Source of the DNA: Defluviitaleaceae bacterium
GTDB taxonomy: Bacteria > Bacillota > Clostridia > Lachnospirales > WQUN01
Assembly (NCBI GenBank): GCA_009779835.1
Contig: WRBD01000005.1
Location: 29,379-93,378, forward strand
DNA: 64,000 bases
Direction: 5' to 3'
Of the stretch, positions 9,935 to 18,147 are shown in pieces; position 1 is the stretch's first letter, and each line of letters starts with the position of its first letter. The notes under the pieces were generated by a model. That model had not been told where the DNA came from. It did not search any database and saw nothing but the letters and a program-made list of their open reading frames with translations. Position numbers and translations under genes: made by a program.

Positions 9935-9948
9935 TTACAAATTTGTAA
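9935..9948. promoter_or_regulatory. Perfect 14-bp palindrome upstream of murA copy 1
   Basis: TTACAAATTTGTAA reads the same on both strands. It lies between the two murA genes, about 40 bases upstream of the predicted -10, where a regulator could bind. The binding protein is unknown. Confidence 0.4.
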
Positions 9949-9966
9949 AAAATATTGACAAACATA

Positions 9967-9980
9967 AGAACGTATGTTTG
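9967..9980. promoter_or_regulatory. LexA/DinR-like box
   Basis: AGAACGTATGTTTG matches the Gram-positive SOS box CGAACRNRYGTTYG at 13 of 14 positions. The wider stretch CAAACATA-(6)-TATGTTTG at 9959-9980 is also an inverted repeat with 8-base arms. It abuts the stop codon of murA copy 2 and lies upstream of murA copy 1. Whether it controls either gene is not known. Confidence 0.4.
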
Positions 9981-11255
9981 CTAAGGTTCGCTTTCGGCTC
10001 GCTTAATTGATGCTCCAAGCTTGTTTAATCTTAAATCGAAGCGGTCATAACCCCTGTCTATGTGATGGATGCCGGAAATTTCTGTTGCCCCGTCCGCACA
10101 AAGAGCCGCAAGAACCAAAGCCGCGCCCGCGCGAAGGTCGGAAGCGGCAACCTGTGCTCCCGTCAAGCGCGAAACTCCTTCAATAATTGCGCTTCGGCTT
10201 TCAATTTTTATATCCGCGCCCATGCGTTTTAATTCGCCCACTTGCATAAAACGATTTTCAAAAACTGTTTCAGTAATTACACTTGTGCCGGAAGCGGTTG
10301 ACATCAGGCTCATAAATTGGGCTTGCATATCTGTCGGGAAGCCGGGGTAGGGGAGGGTTTTCATGTCGGCGGCTATTATTTCGCGCGTGGGTTCGCAAAA
10401 AACACGCACGCTGTCGTCGTTTTCTTCCACGTTAATATTTACTTCTTTTAGTTTGGCGGTTACGGGCTTTACGTGGTCGGGAGTGACATTTGTTATTGTT
10501 ACGTCGCCGCGCGAAATTGCGGCGGCAACCATAAATGTACCCGCTTCAATTCTGTCGGGAATTATGCTGTAACGCGGGTTTTGCGCCATCAAACGCGGTA
10601 CGCCGTCTATTTTTATTGTATCCGTACCCGCGCCGCGAACCTTTCCGCCGATTGTGTTAAGAAAATTCGCGAGGTCTACTATTTCCGGTTCGTTTGCGCA
10701 GTTCTCCAAAATCGTTTGCCCCTCGGCAAGAGTCGCCGCCATCATAATATTTTCGGTCGCACCAACGCTTGGGAAGTCGAGATAAATTTTCGCGCCCTTC
10801 AGACGCTTTGCAGACACAGTGACGAATCCGTGCGAATGGTCAATAATCGCGCCAAGTGCAGAAAATCCTTTCAAATGCAAATCCACCGGCCGCGAACCGA
10901 TTGCGCATCCGCCCGGAAGCGGAACCTTCGCCCTCCCAAATCGCGCAAGCAACGGCCCCATCACAAGAAACGAAGCACGAAGCTTCCCCACCAGCTCATA
11001 CGAAGCATCCAACGAATTAACGCCACTCGCATCTAAAAAGCGAAGATCTTTTTCCTTTCCGGAGCTAACACCAAGCGACTCAAGCAACGCCAACATCGCG
11101 TCAACATCGCTTAAATCCGGTACGTTCTGTAAAACACAAGGCTGTTCCGTCAAAACAGAAGCCGCAAGTACCGGAAGTACCGCATTCTTAGACCCGCTTA
11201 CTTCAACTGTTCCGTTAAGCGCACCGCACGGCTCAATAATAAATTTCTCCGCCAT
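9981..11255 (-). CDS. murA: UDP-N-acetylglucosamine 1-carboxyvinyltransferase (MurA), copy 2
   Basis: A 424-residue MurA paralog. It keeps the Lys-Asn pair in SGSKNAVLP (~residue 20) and the loop Cys in PLPGGCAIGSRP, with a STASGTSVITETVFENRF segment further on. It is clearly diverged from copy 1, so this is an old duplication. Start: ATG 11255 lies 5 bases after GGGTGAGAG; an in-frame GTG at 11264 sits inside that ribosome site. The gene is transcribed toward copy 1, with about 135 bases of control DNA between them. Confidence 0.95.
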   Translation of the reverse strand: MAEKFIIEPCGALNGTVEVSGSKNAVLPVLAASVLTEQPCVLQNVPDLSDVDAMLALLESLGVSSGKEKDLRFLDASGVNSLDASYELVGKLRASFLVMGPLLARFGRAKVPLPGGCAIGSRPVDLHLKGFSALGAIIDHSHGFVTVSAKRLKGAKIYLDFPSVGATENIMMAATLAEGQTILENCANEPEIVDLANFLNTIGGKVRGAGTDTIKIDGVPRLMAQNPRYSIIPDRIEAGTFMVAAAISRGDVTITNVTPDHVKPVTAKLKEVNINVEENDDSVRVFCEPTREIIAADMKTLPYPGFPTDMQAQFMSLMSTASGTSVITETVFENRFMQVGELKRMGADIKIESRSAIIEGVSRLTGAQVAASDLRAGAALVLAALCADGATEISGIHHIDRGYDRFDLRLNKLGASIKRAESEP

Positions 11256-11371
11256 AACTCTCACCCAAAAATAATTTTTATATTATAGTATTTCCAATTT
11301 TACCGGATTTAACGCACATGCAATCTTAACACCGCATATAACGCCATGTTAACCAAAACGAAGTACGACTA

Positions 11372-11400
11372 TTGACCAATAAAGAGTAGTGTGCTATACT
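11372..11400 (+). promoter_or_regulatory. Sigma-A promoter of the HAAS/PadR operon
   Basis: TTGACC (11372-11377), a 17-base spacer, then TATACT (11395-11400). The -10 overlaps the inverted repeat at 11382-11406, so a bound repressor would block polymerase. Confidence 0.75.
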
Positions 11401-11406
11401 ACTCTT
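11382..11406. promoter_or_regulatory. Inverted-repeat operator, probably for PadR
   Basis: AAGAGTAGT, a 7-base spacer, then ACTACTCTT: a perfect 9-base inverted repeat covering the -10 element. PadR proteins typically bind such dyads and repress their own operon; a padR gene is the second gene downstream. Confidence 0.6.
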
Positions 11407-11432
11407 CAATGAACAGTAGTAGGGTGGTTTTT

Positions 11433-12284
11433 ATGACAAGGAAAGATTTTTTGCGTAAACTACGCTTTGCATTGTGGGGCGGGTTTACCTGTAATGAACG
11501 CCGGGATGTAATTTCAGATTATGAGGGTTTTTTTGTGCAAGGACAATCCGAAGGTATTAGTGAATCCTCTATAGCTGAAGGATTAGGCGACCCGACAGCA
11601 ATTGCTTTTAATTTGGCGAATGAATCGGGAAAGTGGATGCCAATCGGAGCGTTAATTCTTAAATACTTAACACAAATTTATTTTGCCTTTGGCGGAATTA
11701 TCTTTTTTGGCACAGCGTTAGTCTATTACAATATGAATGCTGATGTAACCCTCGTTATTGCGGGAATATTATGTGTGTGCTTAATGAGCGTATCATTATT
11801 TTTTGCACTTAAAATGAAAATGACTGTACCTAACTTTCGGAAAGGGTTTAAGGGATTACTATTTACCAATTTAACGATATTAATTCTTGCCGCCTTCTGC
11901 ATAATATTTTTCAACAGCAGAGCCAGTATGGATTTCGCCTTTTGGGTGTTTGAAAACTTCCAATCTCAACGGCTTAGGCTTACTACTGGTTTACTTGAAA
12001 TTCGCATGATTTGTTTCCTCATAGCCGCTTTTATAGGCATATGGGGTATTGTGGGAACATGGAAAGGAAAAACAGAAAGATTTATTTCGGCTGTACACGC
12101 CGTTGGCTTTTGTGTGTATTTAGAAACGGTATACAAATTATGGCAGTCGTTGAATGATATCGAATTATATTGGCGCCCGGCGGCAAGAGCCAGCTTGGTT
12201 TATGTAATTTCTATAATAATAACAATAATATCGGTATTTGTATTAAAGGCATACGGAAAAGGAGCGGTGGCAAATGGCAAATAA
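11433..12284 (+). CDS. HAAS-domain membrane protein (DUF1700-like)
   Basis: A 283-residue protein with an N-terminal HAAS domain (~1-65; the DFLRKLR, DYEGFF and GLGDPTAIA features are visible) and about six to seven hydrophobic segments from ~75 to the end. HAAS proteins are partners of PadR regulators and are thought to act as signalling or anti-regulator membrane proteins. ATG 11433 follows AGGGTGG; the longer frame begins inside the operator. It overlaps the padR gene by 11 bases. The order here, HAAS before PadR, is the reverse of the common arrangement. Confidence 0.75.
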   Translation: MTRKDFLRKLRFALWGGFTCNERRDVISDYEGFFVQGQSEGISESSIAEGLGDPTAIAFNLANESGKWMPIGALILKYLTQIYFAFGGIIFFGTALVYYNMNADVTLVIAGILCVCLMSVSLFFALKMKMTVPNFRKGFKGLLFTNLTILILAAFCIIFFNSRASMDFAFWVFENFQSQRLRLTTGLLEIRMICFLIAAFIGIWGIVGTWKGKTERFISAVHAVGFCVYLETVYKLWQSLNDIELYWRPAARASLVYVISIIITIISVFVLKAYGKGAVANGK

Positions 12285-12660
12285 CCGCTTTTCATCATCG
12301 GATGCACAAATAAAAAAAGGGATATTAGAAACGTGTGTATTATTCATGATTAGCGAAAAGCCAACATATGGTTATGATGTTATGAAAACTATTAAACAGT
12401 ATTTTCCCGAGGTAAACGAAAGCACTATTTATGCAATTCTACGGCGCTTGTATACGGATAACTGTGCTGATATTACGCTAAGCAATGATAGTGGCGGGCC
12501 CCAACGCAAATATTATCATATTACCGATAAAGGTATTTTGTCGTTAGAAAACAATGTTGTTTCATGGAAAAGAATAAATGATGTATTAACGCAAATGGGA
12601 TTGCATGAATATAAGCAGAAGAACTTGTTAGACAGGAGGTGTGATTTTGCCAAATTATGA
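12274..12660 (+). CDS. PadR-family transcriptional regulator
   Basis: A 128-residue winged-helix regulator. Residues ~12-85 hold the PadR core: GILETCVLFMISEKPTYGYD, then NESTIYAILRRLY (recognition helix) and RKYYHITDKG (wing). Such proteins bind dyads as dimers and repress nearby membrane or transport genes. The likely target is the inverted repeat over its own operon promoter at 11382-11406. It overlaps the HAAS gene before it and the zinc-ribbon gene after it, so the three are translationally linked. Confidence 0.85.
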   Translation: MANNRFSSSDAQIKKGILETCVLFMISEKPTYGYDVMKTIKQYFPEVNESTIYAILRRLYTDNCADITLSNDSGGPQRKYYHITDKGILSLENNVVSWKRINDVLTQMGLHEYKQKNLLDRRCDFAKL

Positions 12661-12859
12661 TTTACGCTGTATGAAATGCAACCGCGAACATAATATTCGC
12701 GTAACAATGGCAGAAAAATCAGAGAAGCGAGTGCCTTGCCCGGACTGTGGCTCGTTTGAATTGGAAACAATTTTTAAAACGCCGCCCGCTTACGTAAAAA
12801 GCGTAGGTACCGTGAAATGTCCTAAGCGCGGCAGTTGCGGCTCAAGTTGCCCGCATTAA
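12647..12859 (+). CDS. FmdB-family zinc-ribbon protein, TTG start
   Basis: A 70-residue protein whose N-terminus, MPNYDLRCMKC, matches the FmdB regulatory zinc ribbon. It has paired CxxC motifs (CMKC near residue 8, CPDC near 33) that should bind one zinc. The TTG at 12647 is chosen because AGGAGGTG ends 6 bases upstream; the GTG at 12641 lies on the ribosome site. The tail is Cys-rich (CPKRGSCGSSCPH). Function of the family is unclear. Confidence 0.75.
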   Translation: MPNYDLRCMKCNREHNIRVTMAEKSEKRVPCPDCGSFELETIFKTPPAYVKSVGTVKCPKRGSCGSSCPH

Positions 12860-12874
12860 GAATTCGGAGGAAAT

Positions 12875-13144
12875 ATGTATATCGAATCTGCAAAATTAAT
12901 TTTTTTTATTCCGCACGCTAATTCATTGAAAGAAAAGCGGCAAATTCGCCGAAGCATTGTTGATAAAACACAAAGGCGTTTTAATGTTTCTGTTGCGGAA
13001 GTGGATACGCAAGACATTCACAAAACACTGACAATAGGCATTGCCGTTGTATCGGGAGATGCCGCCCACGCACAAAATTCGCTTAACGAAATTATCCGCT
13101 TCATGGAAGAAAACACAGACGCGGAATTAACAACAGTAGAATAG
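12875..13144 (+). CDS. DUF503 family protein (YlxP-like)
   Basis: An 89-residue protein with the family's features: a hydrophobic first strand, the SLKEKRQIRRSIVDK segment near residue 17, and a FNVSVAEVD strand. In other Bacillota the gene sits beside infB and rbfA and is tied to ribosome assembly; here it is in a PadR-led operon. Clear GGAGG ribosome site. Confidence 0.8.
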   Translation: MYIESAKLIFFIPHANSLKEKRQIRRSIVDKTQRRFNVSVAEVDTQDIHKTLTIGIAVVSGDAAHAQNSLNEIIRFMEENTDAELTTVE

Positions 13145-13157
13145 GGGAAATAGTTCA

Positions 13158-13742
13158 ATGGAATTCATAAAAGTTAACGAATTATCCTTCGACCCGCGTC
13201 CGCAAATGGGAAAAATTTTTGCGGAAGGTTTTTACGAATTTGGCGGGTTGAAATATTTCAGCAAGGACAAAGAAAAATTAGCACGCGCAACGGAGCATAT
13301 TTTTTTGCTGGAAAAATTTTATGCGGCGGTTGATGGCGAAGAAATAATGGCGTTCATCGGTTGCACCGATAAAAAACCGCCCCCGTTAAAGTTAGACAAA
13401 AAAATATTAATTCGCGAGTTGGGATTTTTTCGCGGACGTTTAGCGCATTGGGGGTTGAATAAATTTTCCGTAAATCACAAATACCCCTTCGAAATGTCAT
13501 CGCAGACGGGCTCAATCGAAATTGTCGCAACTGCGCCAAAACACAGAGGCAAGGGAGCGGCGTTCGGGCTTCTTTCGTATGTAATGAAAACAGAACCGTT
13601 TTCCGATTATATGCTTGAAGTGGTTGACACCAACACGCCCGCGATTCGTCTGTATGAAAAATTAGGCTTTAAAGAATTTATGCGCAAACCATCGCCCACA
13701 AAGAAAACCGGTTTTAATTTTTTCGTATACATGAAAACATAA
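13158..13742 (+). CDS. GNAT-family N-acetyltransferase
   Basis: A 194-residue protein with the GNAT acetyl-CoA-binding strand and loop IEIVATAPKHRGKGAAFGLL (~residues 115-135) and the C-terminal NTPAIRLYEKLGFKEF motif. Substrate unknown. It is the last gene of the operon and is followed by a hairpin. Confidence 0.8.
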   Translation: MEFIKVNELSFDPRPQMGKIFAEGFYEFGGLKYFSKDKEKLARATEHIFLLEKFYAAVDGEEIMAFIGCTDKKPPPLKLDKKILIRELGFFRGRLAHWGLNKFSVNHKYPFEMSSQTGSIEIVATAPKHRGKGAAFGLLSYVMKTEPFSDYMLEVVDTNTPAIRLYEKLGFKEFMRKPSPTKKTGFNFFVYMKT

Positions 13743-13772
13743 GAACCTGTGTTCACTCAAAACACAGGTTCT
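13742..13772. terminator. Hairpin between convergent genes
   Basis: AGAACCTGTGTT, a 7-base loop, then AACACAGGTTCT: a perfect 12-base stem between the GNAT stop and the ylmC stop. T-tracts are poor on both sides, so termination strength is uncertain. Confidence 0.55.
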
Positions 13773-13782
13773 AAAAATTAAG

Positions 13783-14046
13783 TTATTGTTCACTTCCCAC
13801 AAGCACATTCCCTGTGTTGCAATCCACTAAAATTATATCGTCGCCTATTTTTTGTATTTTTTCCCACGGGATACGGTATTCCTGGTCACGACCGAAAACG
13901 CCCAGTACGCGACCGGGACCGGGCACAATTAATGCCGTTATTTTTCCTTCGTTTGTGTCAAGTTCCATATCGCTTACAAATCCGTATCGTGCGCCGTCAC
14001 TTATGTTTACTATTTCTTTCTGGCGTAAGTCGTACATTCGCGCCAT
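13783..14046 (-). CDS. ylmC: PRC-barrel protein of the YlmC/YmxH sporulation family
   Basis: An 87-residue PRC-barrel-like protein with the family pattern YDLRQKEIVNISDG, then YGFVSDMELD and IPWEKIQKIGDDIILVD. YlmC/YmxH proteins are nearly confined to spore-forming Bacillota. The gene follows uppP with a good AAGGAGA site. Molecular role is unknown. Confidence 0.8.
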   Translation of the reverse strand: MARMYDLRQKEIVNISDGARYGFVSDMELDTNEGKITALIVPGPGRVLGVFGRDQEYRIPWEKIQKIGDDIILVDCNTGNVLVGSEQ

Positions 14047-14061
14047 TTTATATCTCCTTTT

Positions 14062-14856
14062 TTAAAAACGCCAATTGATAATTAAATAATCTAAAAGAAT
14101 CAGCCCCGCCAATGTCCATACGTAATATGAAAAATAGCGAAGCTTGCACGCCTTAATCAGCTTTAACAGCAATTTTATTGAAACGTATCCGACAAGCGCG
14201 CTGGCAACCGCACCAAAAAGCATTGGCGCAATGCCGATGTTTTCAATTGTGACGCGACCTCTTGCAAGGTCAAGAGCCTCAACGAAACCTACACCCGCGA
14301 TTGCGATGATTGCAAGCATAAACGAGAAATTCGCGGCGGCTTCGCGTTTTATGCCGCGCCCCAACGCGCCCGTGATTGTCATTCCCGAACGGGAAATTCC
14401 CGGAGGAAGCGCGAGAGCTTGCATAAATCCTACAAAAAGAGCATCTTTGTAAGTTATTTCGGATTCCTCTTTAACGCAATTTTTGAATTTATCTGCCATA
14501 AGAAGCAATACGCCCGTTACGGTAAACGCCGCCGCAAGCCATATCCCGCTTGTAAAAATCGGGCCTTCAACTACGCGTCGAAGCGGAAACCCAACAACCA
14601 CAGCCGGAAGTGTTCCAAGAATGAGAAGCCCCGTCATTTTGCTAAACGGATTTTTTATAAGCTTCCAGACATCCGGCCAGTACACCGCCAAAATTGCGGC
14701 AAGTGAACCAACGTGAACAAAGATATCAAATGTGAGCATATCCTCGTCGAGATGAAAAATCTCCCGCATAACCAAAAGATGCCCCGACGAACTGATTGGA
14801 AGAAATTCCGCAATTCCCTGAACAATTCCCAATATTATTGCTTCAAAGATTGACAT
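14062..14856 (-). CDS. uppP: Undecaprenyl-diphosphatase (UppP/BacA)
   Basis: A 264-residue multi-pass membrane enzyme that recycles undecaprenyl pyrophosphate for cell-wall synthesis and confers bacitracin tolerance. The signature motifs are intact: GIVQGIAEFLPISSSGHL at residues ~10-27, and PPGISRSGMT near residue 150. About eight hydrophobic helices. Length is normal. Confidence 0.95.
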   Translation of the reverse strand: MSIFEAIILGIVQGIAEFLPISSSGHLLVMREIFHLDEDMLTFDIFVHVGSLAAILAVYWPDVWKLIKNPFSKMTGLLILGTLPAVVVGFPLRRVVEGPIFTSGIWLAAAFTVTGVLLLMADKFKNCVKEESEITYKDALFVGFMQALALPPGISRSGMTITGALGRGIKREAAANFSFMLAIIAIAGVGFVEALDLARGRVTIENIGIAPMLFGAVASALVGYVSIKLLLKLIKACKLRYFSYYVWTLAGLILLDYLIINWRF

Positions 14857-14865
14857 ATGTTACTC

Positions 14866-15252
14866 CTACCTCTTTGTATTTATCCCAAGTATACCACCAA
14901 GTCCGCCGCCCGCAATACCCAAAGCACAAACCATTACGGTGCGCCCGTCAACCGAAAATGTCGGAAGCATTACTATCATTACTATTGCCATGATAAGTAC
15001 ATAAACAAGCCCCGCGACCATTCCCCAAAGCCAGCCGCGTGTTTCCGAGCCGCGTGCCGCATCAAAACCCGCCACCATTACAGAAAGCACCGTTGTAATC
15101 GCCACCACTGTCGGTAAACTTCGTTCGCTTACAGTCGTGTAAGTAATAAGCATCGCATATCCCAAAAAAACTATGCTTGTAATGGCATACGCCATCAGCA
15201 CCCCTATTACTAAATGCTTTAATTGCATTTTTGAAAAATTTTGTTTTGTCAT
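14866..15252 (-). CDS. TIGR04086 family membrane protein
   Basis: A 128-residue protein with four hydrophobic helices and the small-residue-rich C-terminal helix typical of the TIGR04086/YrzE family of Clostridia. It ends 9 bases before uppP and is probably co-transcribed. Function unknown. Confidence 0.7.
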   Translation of the reverse strand: MTKQNFSKMQLKHLVIGVLMAYAITSIVFLGYAMLITYTTVSERSLPTVVAITTVLSVMVAGFDAARGSETRGWLWGMVAGLVYVLIMAIVMIVMLPTFSVDGRTVMVCALGIAGGGLGGILGINTKR

Positions 15253-15506
15253 GATGTTGAATCTCCTTCATGCGCGTTTTTACAATATACGCGAAGGTTA
15301 TGAGAATATGCCAAGAGATGAAAAAAATTTCGTAGAACGCGTTAACCATTCGTAATAATATAGACTTTTCACAAAAATTACAGTATATACATATTGAGGT
15401 AAATAATATGCGGGGGTGGCACCCACAGACACGCGCTTTTTTGCCCGTGTAAAAACAGCAGAGCATATATCTGCCATCAAAATTTTGGAAAGGAGTGTAT
15501 AACATT

Positions 15507-16007
15507 ATGGAAAGTAAAATTTTGTTATATGATTCAAACAATGTAAAAATTGGGGAAACCTTCATACGTAGAGCAAAACAGCTTGTAAAGCAACAAAGAG
15601 CTGCATGGATAGATGATAGCCAAAATGCCGTTCGTTTTTTCCAAGATGTGGATGACTGGGAAACCGTTGCCGTTATGGATGAGGAAAAACCCCCCATTGA
15701 TGACTCAAAGGATGATGCATGGCTGATTGCGTTAGCTGAAAGACGAATTAAGGAGCGTAAATGGTTTATACTCCACTCAGTTTTGACTATTCCGGTATGG
15801 CTTTTCTTGTTCTTTTTTTTCGGCTTTCTCACAAATAGAATGGAAATACCAATTTTCTTCACAGGAGTATGTCTAACAGCCTATTTAATCCATGCATGTT
15901 ACTTTTTTGTTACAAGACAGAAATATCCGTCACAAAGCAAGAAAGAACGCAGGGCAAGGGCTTTGGCGGCAGAGGTTGCTTTTTTAAAAGCAGAGTTACA
16001 AAGATAA
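15507..16007 (+). CDS. Two-helix membrane protein of unknown function
   Basis: A 166-residue protein. The N-terminal ~75 residues form a soluble domain with a KIGETFIRRAKQLVKQQRA segment, which I recall in several clostridial proteins before a pair of membrane helices. Two hydrophobic helices (~90-110 and 115-135) and a Lys/Arg-rich tail follow. ATG 15507 is chosen over the GTG at 15495, which overlaps AGGAG. A hairpin-prone GC stretch lies at 15410-15465 upstream; I could not assign it to a riboswitch. Confidence 0.6.
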   Translation: MESKILLYDSNNVKIGETFIRRAKQLVKQQRAAWIDDSQNAVRFFQDVDDWETVAVMDEEKPPIDDSKDDAWLIALAERRIKERKWFILHSVLTIPVWLFLFFFFGFLTNRMEIPIFFTGVCLTAYLIHACYFFVTRQKYPSQSKKERRARALAAEVAFLKAELQR

Positions 16008-16025
16008 AAAGGGGTACACAAAAAG

Positions 16026-16051
16026 CAAGCCTGTCCGAAAGGATAGGCTTG
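16026..16051 (+). terminator. Probable terminator
   Basis: CAAGCCTGTCC, GAAA loop, GGATAGGCTTG: an 11-base stem with one G-U pair and a stable tetraloop, shortly after the stop at 16007. The downstream tract is only weakly T-rich. Confidence 0.5.
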
Positions 16052-16099
16052 TAGTCGTTTACAATCATTGTGGGTGGTGCACCAAAGATAACACTTAAG

Positions 16100-16684
16100 T
16101 TATTCGTTTTTGTAAATGAGTTTTGTGTATACTATTTTATGGTCAATACCGGTGTCATGCCTTGCTCTTATCATGCCCTGTTGAATTTGCGCCCATGTTA
16201 CATCATAATTATTAACAAGAACATAGTATATGCCTTCGGTAAAAGCGGCAAAAGCAGGTGGGGTTTCAACAAGTCTTTTAAGATACTTGTAGGTATAATT
16301 GTATTCACTTTCACCCTCTGTATAAAAAAGTGTATATATATCTCCGTCAAAGCTTAAATCTTGAATGAAAAGAACAGGATAACCGTCTTTTATTTCCTCG
16401 TAATATTCAGGGCTGATGTTTTGGTTATCCAATGTATAATAAAATGCCAGTCGTACCATAGATGGTATTTCCGCCTCTGTCTTTGAAACAAATGCGTCCC
16501 AATCAGCCTGCCCTGAAGTTATGCTACCGTTTTCGTAAACAACCAATCCATCAGCCTTTGCGTTTTCCAATGAATAATTAAGTGGTATTTCTCCGTATGG
16601 TATATAGCCATCATGATACGATATTTCTGTATCACAGGAAGTTAATAAAATTAAAGATAGTATGATTATAAAAACTTTTTCCAT
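16100..16684 (-). CDS. Predicted lipoprotein, function unknown
   Basis: A 194-residue protein with a type II signal peptide: a hydrophobic stretch ending in the lipobox LLTSC, so Cys17 should be lipidated. The mature part is acidic and Tyr-rich and has no family I recognise. Good GGGAGAG ribosome site. Stand-alone gene with its own promoter. Confidence 0.65.
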   Translation of the reverse strand: MEKVFIIILSLILLTSCDTEISYHDGYIPYGEIPLNYSLENAKADGLVVYENGSITSGQADWDAFVSKTEAEIPSMVRLAFYYTLDNQNISPEYYEEIKDGYPVLFIQDLSFDGDIYTLFYTEGESEYNYTYKYLKRLVETPPAFAAFTEGIYYVLVNNYDVTWAQIQQGMIRARHDTGIDHKIVYTKLIYKNE

Positions 16685-16717
16685 GCGCTTCTCTCCCTGC
16701 CAACAAAGTTAATTTGT

Positions 16718-16745
16718 ATTATAATGATACTTTAAGTAATAACAA
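16718..16745 (-). promoter_or_regulatory. Promoter of the lipoprotein gene
   Basis: Minus strand: TTGTTA, 16-base spacer, perfect TATAAT, ending about 34 bases before the ATG. Confidence 0.6.
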
Positions 16746-16887
16746 TTGTTTCTTGTGGTAACTTATTGTTCATTTTATGATAAATATACAAAAAAATCAA
16801 CAGTTACCAATTCGTATTAATAGAGTATTCCATTGTTTGAAAGCCTTTTTTTGTGGCTACTTCCCGCCGCGCCCTACGTAACCGGGC

Positions 16888-17192
16888 GCAATTATTGTTG
16901 GCGACTTAGACGGTGATGGTCGGGTAACAAGTGCTGATGCAACCGCTCTCGCTAGGTATCTTGTAGGTTACGCTGCGCAATTGACCTGCGTGCCGCAGAT
17001 ATAAATGGCGATAGACACGTACCAAATAAGCCCAATGAAATTTTAGAGAAATGCCACGGTTTTTTACGCAATTTAACAGATGAAGAAGCCGCGTATTTAG
17101 TGAAGGAATACGAAGCTTGGACATCATACGATTACCCAAAAGATTTTCAATTTATCGCTAATAATTTTTCCGACCCTTATGAATGGCAATAG
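16888..17192 (+). pseudogene. Dockerin-domain gene remnant, frameshifted
   Basis: The first frame encodes a type I dockerin half: GDLDGDGRVTSADATALARY, with the calcium-loop Asp/Asn pattern. After about 30 codons the frame breaks near 16975-16983, and the second half continues in another frame as DLRAADINGDRHV, followed by ~55 more residues to a TAG at 17190. No start codon or upstream domain remains. It is the tail of a lost dockerin protein, related in kind to the dockerins at 42.3 kb and 55.5 kb. Confidence 0.7.
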
Positions 17193-17244
17193 TATAGTAA
17201 TCAAGTTGACACAACCACAAACTGTAAGCATAATGGAAAAGTCT

Positions 17245-17661
17245 TTATGAAGAAATTAAAATTAAAGTCCAAAAAGGGATACCGTCGTCGAAAGTGACCC
17301 CAACCCCGGCAGAAGTGAAGTTTTCGTTAAGCAAATTCTCTTTGTGTGCGGGCGAACTAAGCCAAGCGTTAACCACTTCCCGCGCAGAATCCTGCCCCTT
17401 TGCGATATTAACCCCCGCCGCAGAAAAAACCACGCCAAACCGCAAAAGCATTTCGTCGGGTTCGCCATAAATCCGCGACTCATGCCCGAAAAACCCAAGC
17501 TCCGCCATTTCCTCGGACCTATACCGCGCAATCCGCGCAAGTTCCCAATTAAACGCCAAAGCCTCAACCCCCTGCATCTCCCTCTCTCTGTTAATCTCAA
17601 AAACCAAATCCGTCTCAATTCCCGAAAACAAAAAACAAGCACAAACCAATAAAACTTCCAT
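17245..17661 (-). CDS. CAP/SCP-domain (YkwD-like) secreted protein
   Basis: A 138-residue single CAP domain after a short hydrophobic lead. Typical motifs: NREREMQGVEALAFNWELARIARYRSEEMAE, then GHES, then VNAWLSSPAHKENLLN. Conserved His and Glu positions of the CAP cleft are present. The signal peptide is short (~13 residues), so export is likely but not certain. Role unknown; in spore formers these proteins are often extracellular or spore-coat linked. Confidence 0.75.
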   Translation of the reverse strand: MEVLLVCACFLFSGIETDLVFEINREREMQGVEALAFNWELARIARYRSEEMAELGFFGHESRIYGEPDEMLLRFGVVFSAAGVNIAKGQDSAREVVNAWLSSPAHKENLLNENFTSAGVGVTFDDGIPFWTLILISS

Positions 17662-17709
17662 ATAATTTCACCTCAAAAATAATTGTTCCAAAAAAAAAGG
17701 AGGATATAC

Positions 17710-18147
17710 ATGGACAACAAAGTAGATGTAGTCATTGGCGGCGAAATAATAACACTTAAATCGTCCGAGCAACCGGATTACCTCCAGCGTCTTGCCAGAT
17801 ATGCAGACGAGAAAATAGAAGAAATAAAATCTAAAAGCAAGGCGGCGGCGATTGACGACCGCGCAAGGAGCCTGTTGATTGCACTGAACATAGCGGACGA
17901 TTATCACAAAGCTTTAGACAAGTTCGCCCGTTTGGATTCATTGCACAAGCGCTTAGTGCATGAAATGGGCAAGCTTCAAGAAGAAAACGCGCAAATAACG
18001 GAAGAAATGAAAAAGTTGAAAGCAGAACTTGCCTCTACTCAAAAAGAACTTGACGAATTTATAAAAAGCTTCGATACAGAAAACGCACCCGAGGGCGAAA
18101 ATATTCTCACATTACCGAAAAAAGCAAGAAAAACGGCGGCACGTTAA
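17710..18147 (+). CDS. zapA: Cell division protein ZapA
   Basis: A 145-residue ZapA. The N-terminal ~50 residues hold the ZapA fold (VDVVIGGEIITLKSSEQPDYL then ARYADEKIEEIK), and residues ~75-130 form a long coiled coil. ZapA bundles FtsZ filaments at the division ring. ATG 17710 follows AGGAGG; the upstream in-frame ATG lies before that site. Its TAA overlaps the ATG of the next gene (TAATG). Confidence 0.85.
   Translation: MDNKVDVVIGGEIITLKSSEQPDYLQRLARYADEKIEEIKSKSKAAAIDDRARSLLIALNIADDYHKALDKFARLDSLHKRLVHEMGKLQEENAQITEEMKKLKAELASTQKELDEFIKSFDTENAPEGENILTLPKKARKTAAR

Noticed and set aside
9955..9983. Plus-strand promoter from TTGACA at 9955
   Set aside because: No -10 at proper spacing and no plus-strand gene for over 1.4 kb.
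15400..15490. Possible riboswitch upstream of 15507
   Set aside because: GC-rich and hairpin-prone, but no conserved riboswitch core was recognised.
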